5,705 nucleotides of DNA from Patescibacteria group bacterium (GTDB taxonomy: Bacteria > Patescibacteriota > Minisyncoccia > Moranbacterales > UBA1568): contig JAUPUC010000101.1 in NCBI GenBank assembly GCA_030917745.1, positions 1 through 5,705 of the forward strand, read 5' to 3'. The translations under genes were made by a program, and so were the position numbers. Shown here one piece after another: positions 1 through 4,781 of this stretch; the stretch's first letter is position 1; each line of letters starts with the position of its first letter. Below the pieces are notes generated by a model that worked only from the letters and a program-made list of their open reading frames with translations, was not told the DNA's origin and ran no database searches.

Positions 1-293
1 AAGAACAGCAAGCCAAGGCCAAACAAAAAAAAGTTGACATCAAAGGTATCCGTATCGGCTTCAACACCGACACCCATGAGCTCTCCTTCAAGAAAACACA
101 AGCGGAAGGGTTCATGGCTAAGGGACACAAGATACGAGTCGAGCTTGTCCTCCATGGTCGAGAAAAAGCCTTGGGAGATAAGGCCAAAGAAAATATGAGT
201 GCCTTTCTCAAAAGCCTCTCTACTCCATTCAAATTCGAAGAAGAAATCAAACGTGCGCCTAAAGGATTTTCTGCCCTCATCGCACCGGAATAA
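1..293 (+). CDS. infC: Translation initiation factor IF-3, C-terminal part (5' truncated by window)
   Basis: IF-3 binds the 30S subunit, prevents premature joining of 50S and checks start-codon and initiator-tRNA choice. The frame is open from base 3 and gives 96 residues ending in TAA at 291-293; the start lies outside the window. The visible part matches the IF-3 C-terminal domain: a basic linker (KAKQKK), then a strand beginning IKGIRIGFNTDTHELSF, the helix around AEGFMAKGHKIRV, and the family-typical VELVLHGREKAL strand-turn. It ends soon after KRAPKGFSALIAPE, so there is no long C-terminal tail. The linker lysines and the order infC-rpmI-rplT support the call. It is followed after 48 bases by the L35 gene on the same strand, the classical operon order. 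The N-terminal domain cannot be assessed. Confidence 0.95.
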   Translation, partial: EQQAKAKQKKVDIKGIRIGFNTDTHELSFKKTQAEGFMAKGHKIRVELVLHGREKALGDKAKENMSAFLKSLSTPFKFEEEIKRAPKGFSALIAPE

Positions 294-341
294 TCACCTC
301 GCAGTCTCAATTCATAATCCCCTCTCTATCAAGCAACCTCT

Positions 342-539
342 ATGAAACAGAAGACGAACAAGTCTGTCAGCAAAAAATTCCGCGTCACTGGATCCGGCAA
401 AGTCACCCGTCGCTCAACTGGAAACAACCACTACAATGTCCGTGACAATGGAGTAGCAACCAGAAACAAGCGCTCCGATGCCGGTATTGCTGTCCGCGCT
501 GATGAAAAGAATCTCCTCCGTGTCATGCCATACGTTTAG
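342..539 (+). CDS. rpmI: Large ribosomal subunit protein bL35
   Basis: This is a structural protein of the 50S subunit. The 65-residue product has the usual L35 length and very high basic content. Residues 1-24 (MKQKTNKSVSKKFRVTGSGK and following) match the family signature K-T-[NHR]-x-[SG]-x-x-K-[RK]-F-[KR]-x-T-G-[ST]-G-K-[VLI]-x-R-R. The rest is more divergent but keeps the asparagine- and arginine-rich middle (GNNHYNVRDNGVATRNKR) and a short C-terminal helix. It begins MKQKTNK, without the common Met-Pro N-terminus. The stop is TAG. There is no clear Shine-Dalgarno sequence before the ATG: the leader is pyrimidine-rich (AAGCAACCTCT). It lies between infC and rplT as in most bacteria. Confidence 0.95.
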   Translation: MKQKTNKSVSKKFRVTGSGKVTRRSTGNNHYNVRDNGVATRNKRSDAGIAVRADEKNLLRVMPYV

Positions 540-550
540 AGCATTCTCCC

Positions 551-587
551 TTCTCGGCTCTCCCCATTCAGTTGACTTCCCCGAGAA
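551..587 (+). other. 7-bp perfect inverted repeat in the rpmI-rplT gap
   Basis: TTCTCGG at 551-557 is the exact reverse complement of CCGAGAA at 581-587, with 23 bases between. In RNA started upstream of rpmI it could form a 7-bp stem with a large loop. The loop contains the -35-like TTGACT of the promoter proposed next. L20 is known in other bacteria to bind leader RNA in this operon, so a regulatory role is conceivable, but that is inference. There is no T-tract after it, so it is not an intrinsic terminator. Confidence 0.35.
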
Positions 588-601
588 AGACCTGCTACTC
601 T
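572..601 (+). promoter_or_regulatory. Candidate internal promoter for rplT
   Basis: TTGACT (572-577) matches the sigma70-type -35 consensus at five of six positions. An 18-base spacer follows, ending in an extended -10 element TGC at 593-595 and TACTCT at 596-601. Transcription would start near 608 and give a leader of about 54 bases. The layout is the same as that of the candidate promoter at 3384-3413. The 122-base gap, larger than the infC-rpmI gap, leaves room for it. The -10 hexamer itself is weak (three of six), so this is a prediction. Confidence 0.45.
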
Positions 602-661
602 AGCGATTCGATCCAGAAACAACCTCTCTCTTTTATTTATCCGCAGTAATCACACTATTTT

Positions 662-1006
662 ATGACCAGAGTCAAGCGTGGCGTCATGACCAAAAAGCGC
701 CACAACAATATTCTTGAGAAAGCCAAGGGCTTTCGTTGGGGACGAAAAAAATTATTCACCAAAGCTAAAGAGGCGGTCATCAAGGCTGGCGTTTATGCTC
801 GCCGCGATCGTCGCGCCAAAAAGCGAACCTTTCGCTCTTTGTGGATTGTCCGTCTCAACAACGCACTCCGTGAACACGGTATTACCTACCGCGCCTTCAT
901 CGCTCTTGAAAAGGAGAAGAATATTGAGCTTGATCGCAAGGTGCTCTCCCAGATGGCTGTTGAGCAACCGGCTACTTTTGCTACATTCATCAACAAGGTG
1001 AAATAG
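662..1006 (+). CDS. rplT: Large ribosomal subunit protein bL20
   Basis: L20 binds 23S rRNA early in 50S assembly, and in several bacteria it also represses its own operon. The 114-residue product has normal family length. Recognisable blocks are the N-terminal MTRVKRGVMTKKRHNNIL (family usually M-[AP]-R-V-K-R-G), the segment KAKGFRWGRKKLFTKAKEAVIKAG, the highly conserved YARRDRRAKKRTFRSLWIVRLNNALREHGITYRAFI, and the C-terminal LDRKVLSQMAVEQPATF. The start at 662 puts the signature at the very N-terminus. No Shine-Dalgarno sequence is visible upstream (CACTATTTT before ATG). It is the last gene of the translation cluster and is followed 11 bases later by a strong hairpin terminator. Confidence 0.97.
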   Translation: MTRVKRGVMTKKRHNNILEKAKGFRWGRKKLFTKAKEAVIKAGVYARRDRRAKKRTFRSLWIVRLNNALREHGITYRAFIALEKEKNIELDRKVLSQMAVEQPATFATFINKVK

Positions 1007-1017
1007 AACGGAGGTAT

Positions 1018-1063
1018 TACAATCAAAAAAACCGCTCACTCTCTGGGCGGTTTTTTGATTGTA
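1018..1063. terminator. Bidirectional intrinsic terminator
   Basis: The core stem CCGCTC (1032-1037) pairs with GGGCGG (1045-1050), including one G-U pair, around a 7-base loop. It is flanked by A7 (1025-1031) on the left and T6 (1051-1056) on the right. The outer arms TACAATC (1018-1024) and GATTGTA (1057-1063) are perfectly complementary. A GC stem followed by a T-tract on either strand makes it a terminator both for rplT (stop at 1006) and for the convergent thioredoxin-DsbD gene, whose stop codon at 1107 lies 43 bases away. Confidence 0.92.
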
Positions 1064-1106
1064 AAATAGAATCCTCTCTGAGAATCTCAGGCAGCAAAAA
1101 GACATG

Positions 1107-2339
1107 CTAGAAAAAATGGAGTATCTCAGGACGAACAATGAGTATACTGCCGAGAATCAGCATGAGAATCCCACCGATACATGTCGACCAACGTGAATAC
1201 TTCTGAGTCAGATAGAGGCGGTCCGCGCCCCAAAGAGCCAGACCAAAAATAAACAGATCATCCAGCATGTAAAAGAAAATGTAGAGCAGCATCGTTCCTT
1301 GTTCTTGCCAAAAATTCAGCTGATTCATCTGCAGAATCTTCGTGAAAGCCTGTGGAATACCGATAGAACAAGCAAATTCAATCACATTGACTGAGAAGGC
1401 GAGCGCGATGATACCCGCAGCTGACATCCACGTGAGTGGTTCATATGCCAACTTTTTGATTGAAGTGATAAGAGAAGCGCGCTTCGTGGTATCAATAATT
1501 TTGCAGGCCCCATCCGACGTCTTCCATTCGTAGAGAAAAAATCCACCACCAGCAAGCGCGAGGAGTCCAACGAGCGGTGTCACGATATGATCAAGCCCGA
1601 CAAAATCCCATGTGGTAAACCACACATTTAATACAAGGTAGTACATGACTGACTCCGCAAGAACAAAGAGTCCGGCAACAGCCAACATCCGTTCTCGTGA
1701 TTTCATCTGAACAAGCACCAAAAGAAAAGTCACCAAGACCCACAAAGCGCAGGGGTTAAACCCATCGATCAGCCCGAGTACACTCGCCAGTGCCGGTAAA
1801 GAAAAAGCGTACACGTTCACCATCCCCCAAAAAGGAATGCTGACAAAATACTCTAGTGCCGCCTGTTTACACATGCCCGTGGTAGCGTCACACACCGCTC
1901 CCTCCTCGCGTGTGTTCAAGAGAATCCCTTCTTCCAAAATACGATTCATACCCACTCGCTCTTGCCCTCGCGCTTTCTCAATCGCCTGCAAGAGTAACTT
2001 TCCAGTTGTATCGCCCGTATTGAAACCCTGGAATACTTCTGTCCCGATCAGGGTCAATGGAGTGGCTCGAGTGAAATGATTCGCTTCCGTGAAACGAGCG
2101 AACAAGTTTTCTAAATGCTCATCACCAATATCCAAGTACCGCACTTCGATATCATCACGCTGCGTCTCCAGTTGTGTGAGAAATTCCCGCTCAGCCTGAC
2201 AATGCACGCATCCATCCCGCTCGAACACCTCAATCAAAATACGTTCAGACGCAAAAACGCGCGCATCAGTAGCGCAGCCAATGGCGATACATATCAGAAA
2301 AAACCAAATCCATTTTGTATTCCAAACAAGACTCCTCAT
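1107..2339 (-). CDS. Thioredoxin/glutaredoxin-fold domain fused to a DsbD/CcdA-like membrane electron carrier
   Basis: This 410-residue protein probably passes electrons from cytoplasmic thioredoxin through the membrane to an extracytoplasmic thiol domain. Residues 10-30 form a signal peptide or anchor; IAIGC ending at Cys22 is a marginal lipobox. Residues 33-125 look like a thioredoxin fold, with ILIEVFERDGCVHCQAE (active-site Cys44 and Cys47) and a candidate cis-proline in RATPLTLIG (Pro94). A linker carries a second pair, Cys150 and Cys157 (CDATTGMC). About six or seven hydrophobic segments follow between 171 and 404. NPC (Cys197) in the first and EFACSIGIP (Cys324) in a later helix match the intramembrane redox pair of CcdA/DsbD proteins. 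The ATG at 2339 is the first possible start because TGA lies in frame two codons upstream; AGGAG follows the ATG instead of preceding it. It is 36 bases downstream of the heme protein gene, presumably co-transcribed. The exact partner is unknown. Confidence 0.82.
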   Translation of the reverse strand: MRSLVWNTKWIWFFLICIAIGCATDARVFASERILIEVFERDGCVHCQAEREFLTQLETQRDDIEVRYLDIGDEHLENLFARFTEANHFTRATPLTLIGTEVFQGFNTGDTTGKLLLQAIEKARGQERVGMNRILEEGILLNTREEGAVCDATTGMCKQAALEYFVSIPFWGMVNVYAFSLPALASVLGLIDGFNPCALWVLVTFLLVLVQMKSRERMLAVAGLFVLAESVMYYLVLNVWFTTWDFVGLDHIVTPLVGLLALAGGGFFLYEWKTSDGACKIIDTTKRASLITSIKKLAYEPLTWMSAAGIIALAFSVNVIEFACSIGIPQAFTKILQMNQLNFWQEQGTMLLYIFFYMLDDLFIFGLALWGADRLYLTQKYSRWSTCIGGILMLILGSILIVRPEILHFF

Positions 2340-2375
2340 ACTTCAGATATTGAAAAGTGAAAATCGCTGATACCC

Positions 2376-3119
2376 TTAGATCCGCGCATCTTGATACTGC
2401 CGATAACGAATGCCTATCATTCTCACAGCCTCCTGAAGCCAAGGCAACGTCTCTGGTCGCCACACGAGAAACTTCAGAAGAGAATAAACCCCCAACAAGA
2501 GGATTGCCTCAAAAAGAGGCGCCCATGATTGATGAGGTACTCCCATAAAAAACCGATGCCACACAATCAAAAAGAAAGCGGGATAGACCAAACGATGGAG
2601 TCGTTTCCAGAGTTTTCCGCCCAAAAAACGGAGAGCAACATTATTCGACGTCACAAGAAGGGGAAAAATGAGCAATAAACCCATCACACCCGTCACCATC
2701 CCTCTCTCCCAAGAAAACACACCACTCACAAAAAAAGTTTTTTTTGTTTCCCACAACAAGCCTGGCGAAATGAAATGCCCCAAACCATGCACCAGAGCGA
2801 AACATCCCATGAGAATCCCCAACTCTCTCCGAAAACCCATCAGAACCAGAAGCAATCGCATCCGCAAGAGCGCGGAGAGTGGACTCAAAAACAAGATGAC
2901 TATCAACAAGTTACCAGCGATTTCCCCAAAATCTTTCTGAAACAGAGCCAATGTAGGCAGAAAAAAAGTAAAAAGTACCAGATATGAACCCACAAGCAGA
3001 GAACGCTTCAAAAAAGCGACGTGCCGCGAAAGCACTCGCACGGCTACATCATGACAAAAAAACCCGAATGAAAGTATTCGATCAAAAGAGAGCCAGATAT
3101 TTTTACTTTCTCCCATCAT
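2376..3119 (-). CDS. Ferric-reductase-like/MsrQ-type heme-binding membrane protein
   Basis: This 247-residue protein has about six transmembrane segments (roughly 41-60, 67-88, 98-118, 138-156, 176-192, 200-220) and no flavin or NAD domain, so it resembles the MsrQ/YedZ branch of ferric-reductase-like proteins. Supporting motifs are GFRRELGILMGCFALVHGLGHF (His111, His115), a segment ending LLLIFPLLVTSNN, and GGKLWKRLHRLVYPAFFLIVWHRF (His175, His188). The 13-residue spacing of the last two histidines, with His111 on an earlier helix, fits the heme-b ligand pattern of MsrQ. MsrQ passes electrons to the methionine-sulfoxide reductase MsrP, but no msrP is visible here, so the acceptor is open. 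The start is ATG at 3117-3119 (a second ATG follows directly), with GAGGAA 8 bases upstream. It leads a two-gene unit with the thioredoxin-DsbD fusion. Confidence 0.8.
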   Translation of the reverse strand: MMGESKNIWLSFDRILSFGFFCHDVAVRVLSRHVAFLKRSLLVGSYLVLFTFFLPTLALFQKDFGEIAGNLLIVILFLSPLSALLRMRLLLVLMGFRRELGILMGCFALVHGLGHFISPGLLWETKKTFFVSGVFSWERGMVTGVMGLLLIFPLLVTSNNVALRFLGGKLWKRLHRLVYPAFFLIVWHRFFMGVPHQSWAPLFEAILLLGVYSLLKFLVWRPETLPWLQEAVRMIGIRYRQYQDARI

Positions 3120-3127
3120 AATATATG

Positions 3128-3133
3128 TTCCTC
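3128..3133 (-). promoter_or_regulatory. Shine-Dalgarno site of the heme membrane protein
   Basis: On the minus strand GAGGAA lies 8 bases before the tandem ATG start codons at 3119, which fixes the start. It is the only well-spaced Shine-Dalgarno sequence among the main gene starts in the window. A second GAGAGGAA copy lies just upstream, and between the two is a 10-bp palindrome, GGAATATTCC (3136-3145). Confidence 0.65.
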
Positions 3134-3203
3134 AGGGAATATTCCTCTCAATATGCACGACTTTCGGCTGACTTCCCTCTATGACTGAGTGTGCGCTAAT
3201 GCC

Positions 3204-3284
3204 TCATTTCCAAAACCAGAGAAGAAGCAGCGTGAGAATTATCAGATGCACGAACCCGAGTAAGACGAGGAGAGATGACTTCAT
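3204..3284 (-). CDS. Possible 26-residue single-helix membrane peptide
   Basis: The ATG at 3284 opens a short frame that ends with TGA at 3204-3206. The predicted peptide begins MKSSLLVLLGFVHLIILT, continues LLLLWFWK, and has a lysine near each end: a clean single transmembrane helix of about 22 residues. It lies 84 bases upstream of the heme membrane protein gene on the same strand and downstream of the candidate minus-strand promoter, so it would be in the same transcript. No Shine-Dalgarno sequence precedes it, though that is true of most starts here. I do not recognise it. It could be a small subunit of the redox membrane complex, a leader peptide, or a chance frame in a leader. Confidence 0.3.
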   Translation of the reverse strand: MKSSLLVLLGFVHLIILTLLLLWFWK

Positions 3285-3320
3285 ACAAAATTCATAATCA
3301 AACCACTGAAGTACCCCTGT

Positions 3321-3349
3321 ATCATACTCTATGGAAACCAGCCGAGCAA
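3321..3349 (-). promoter_or_regulatory. Candidate promoter of the minus-strand redox unit
   Basis: Read on the minus strand, TTGCTC (3344-3349) is followed after 17 bases by TATGAT (3321-3326). The -10 matches the sigma70 consensus at five of six positions, while the -35 keeps only TTG. Transcription would begin near 3314, upstream of the short peptide frame and of the heme protein gene. The support is only the hexamers, their spacing and their position. Confidence 0.3.
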
Positions 3350-3358
3350 AGACTTCCT

Positions 3359-3378
3359 AGTCATGTCAGACCATGACT
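3359..3378. promoter_or_regulatory. Perfect dyad, candidate operator
   Basis: AGTCATG (3359-3365) and CATGACT (3372-3378) are exact reverse complements separated by 6 bases, the size and symmetry expected for a dimeric transcription factor. The right arm ends 5 bases before the -35 of the exporter promoter, and the left arm begins 9 bases from the -35 of the minus-strand promoter, so one bound protein could affect both units. The regulator is not in this window. Confidence 0.45.
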
Positions 3379-3383
3379 TTCCA

Positions 3384-3413
3384 TTGAGGAAAAGAGTCTG
3401 TCTATGCTATTCT
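3384..3413 (+). promoter_or_regulatory. Candidate promoter of the ABC exporter operon
   Basis: TTGAGG (3384-3389) and an extended -10 made of TGC (3405-3407) and TATTCT (3408-3413) are separated by 18 bases between hexamers. Transcription would start near 3420, leaving a leader of about 28 bases before the ATG at 3448. The same arrangement occurs upstream of rplT. Confidence 0.5.
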
Positions 3414-3447
3414 TGGGGAAGATATTCTGTTCTCAAAATCAAAAACG

Positions 3448-4758
3448 ATGAGTGAACCAATTATTGTTGTCGATAAACTTCGGATTATCTACAATCAGGG
3501 GAAATCCAATGAATCACGCGCGCTCGAGGAAACCAGCCTGACCGTTTACCCGCGTGAATACGTGATTATTTTTGGTCCGTCTGGATGTGGCAAATCCACC
3601 CTCTTGTACTCACTCTCCGGACTCCAATCCGCGACCTATGGCAGTGTGAGTGTGAAAGGAAAATCAATTGCGCAGATGAATGAAGCAGAAGAACTCGAGC
3701 TTCATCAAACGGCTATTGGCATGGTATTTCAGGCATTTTATCTCATACCATCCCTCAATATCATCGATAATGTCGTTCTCCCAAAAGTATTCCGTGGGGA
3801 AGCGCCCAAAGAGCGCCTCGAGGTGGGCTATCAATTACTTCGGCGTTTTGGTATCGCCGAACAAGCAGACAAATTCCCTAATCAACTCTCCGGTGGACAA
3901 AAACAGCGCGTCGCTATCGCCCGCTCACTCGTTAATAATCCCGATATCATCTTAGCTGATGAACCAGTTGGAAACCTCGATAGCGAGAGCGCTGAAAACG
4001 TGCTCAAAATCCTTAAAGAGCTCAACGAAATCGATCAGAAAACCATAGTCATGGTTACGCACAACCCAGAACATCTCCAGTATGCTGACCGTGTTGTTCA
4101 CATGAAAGATGGGCGCATCATTAAGGAAGAAATTCACAAGGAAAAACGCGCCATCGTTCACCATAAGCAAGAGAATGAGGACGAGGAAGTCGACCAGACA
4201 AATCCTGAGCTCAAGATGCTCATGGCATCGTTTAAGAGTTTGCTCCCACAACAAGTCGACGTGCTCCTGGTACCTTTCAAGGCAAAGCAGCTGCTCGCCC
4301 ACCTCCTCTCTGAACTCAATGAAGAACAAGTGGCGATGGCTGAAGCCTTCCTGAAAGAGCTTCTCTTTAAGAATATTGACAATGCCACCTTTGTTGAACG
4401 GCTCGACTTAGATCTTGAGAAAGGTGGGGCTGGCTGGAACCACATGCGAGCAGAATCCTTCTCTGCCCGTACCGAAGAAATACTCTCAATCGCTCAAACG
4501 ATGAAAACCGACTCTGAACGCGCTCCTATCTTACTCGCGAGCTACCTCATCACCCATTTCCATCTCAAGCTGGATGCGAAGAAACTCCTCCGTTTCCAGG
4601 CTACCCTGAAACTCCGTATCGAAAGTCAAATCGGCCAGATCGAGCTCCGTAAACGTCTCGATGCACCAATGATTCAGGACGGGGTCGGACTTCACAAAAA
4701 TACAGTCGAAAAGGTCGCCCGAGAAATCGAAATCGTCATGCTCCTCAAGTTTAGCTAA
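3448..4758 (+). CDS. ABC transporter ATPase (LolD/MacB type) with long C-terminal extension
   Basis: This 436-residue protein is the nucleotide-binding subunit of an exporter of the MacB/LolCDE superfamily. Residues 1-228 form a complete, apparently active ATPase: Walker [10 protein letters not shown] (43-51), Q-loop Gln95 in FQAFYLIP, signature LSGGQKQR (147-154), Walker B IILADEP (167-173), D-loop GNLDS (175-179) and switch His205 in VTHNPEH. Family members usually stop near 220-250 residues. Here a charged linker (about 229-252, with [10 protein letters not shown]) leads into roughly 185 further residues that look mostly helical and cytoplasmic, without transmembrane segments or cysteines. 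I do not recognise this domain. The ATG at 3448 is chosen because the ABC strand [11 protein letters not shown] follows at once; it has no Shine-Dalgarno sequence. The permease gene starts 23 bases after the stop, so the two form an operon. The substrate is unknown. Confidence 0.92.
   Translation: MSEPIIVVDKLRIIYNQGKSNESRALEETSLTVYPREYVIIFGPSGCGKSTLLYSLSGLQSATYGSVSVKGKSIAQMNEAEELELHQTAIGMVFQAFYLIPSLNIIDNVVLPKVFRGEAPKERLEVGYQLLRRFGIAEQADKFPNQLSGGQKQRVAIARSLVNNPDIILADEPVGNLDSESAENVLKILKELNEIDQKTIVMVTHNPEHLQYADRVVHMKDGRIIKEEIHKEKRAIVHHKQENEDEEVDQTNPELKMLMASFKSLLPQQVDVLLVPFKAKQLLAHLLSELNEEQVAMAEAFLKELLFKNIDNATFVERLDLDLEKGGAGWNHMRAESFSARTEEILSIAQTMKTDSERAPILLASYLITHFHLKLDAKKLLRFQATLKLRIESQIGQIELRKRLDAPMIQDGVGLHKNTVEKVAREIEIVMLLKFS
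4150..4755 (+). other. Unassigned C-terminal domain of the ABC ATPase
   Basis: This region covers residues 235-436. After the acidic linker, residues 253-312 contain leucine-rich amphipathic segments ([44 protein letters not shown]). Residues 336-436 hold further predicted helices with many basic residues ([42 protein letters not shown]). The first part loosely recalls helical repeats of the MgtE-N kind (LLxxLP, LLxxLxxEQ), but this is an impression, not an assignment. It is in frame with the ATPase with no sign of a frameshift or decay. Confidence 0.6.
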
Positions 4759-4781
4759 TACATCTTTCGTTTCGAGTTATT

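Larger units (their letters stand above)
3120..3447. other. Divergent intergenic regulatory region
   Basis: These 328 bases separate the minus-strand redox unit from the plus-strand ABC exporter. They contain the possible 26-residue peptide ORF, one candidate promoter on each strand, a 20-bp dyad between the promoters, and a small GGAATATTCC palindrome at the redox unit's ribosome-binding region. I see no tRNA, terminator or recognisable riboswitch in it. Confidence 0.6.

Noticed and set aside
34..39. Exact TTGACA -35 hexamer
   Set aside because: It lies inside infC coding sequence (Val-Asp-Ile codons), and no -10-like hexamer occurs 16-19 bases downstream.
1078..1090. CTGAG-AAT-CTCAG hairpin between the terminator and the fusion gene
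   Set aside because: It has only five base pairs and a three-base loop with no T-tract; the neighbouring hairpin already accounts for termination.
752..1138. Minus-strand 128-codon frame opposite rplT
   Set aside because: It is antisense to the well-supported L20 gene, shares no family features, and crosses the terminator and the end of the fusion gene.
2730..2745. A7-G-T8 homopolymer block, considered as terminator or slippery frameshift site
   Set aside because: It lies inside the heme protein gene (Lys-Lys-Thr-Phe-Phe on the minus strand), has no GC stem, and the A-tract is not in the phase of an X XXY YYZ slippery heptamer. The protein continues normally in one frame.
3275..3376. Plus-strand 33-codon frame (MTSYKIHNQTTEV...) after GAGGAG
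   Set aside because: The purine motif is only 2 to 4 bases from the ATG, the peptide has no recognisable character, it overlaps both candidate promoters and the dyad, and it is antisense to the hydrophobic micropeptide frame.
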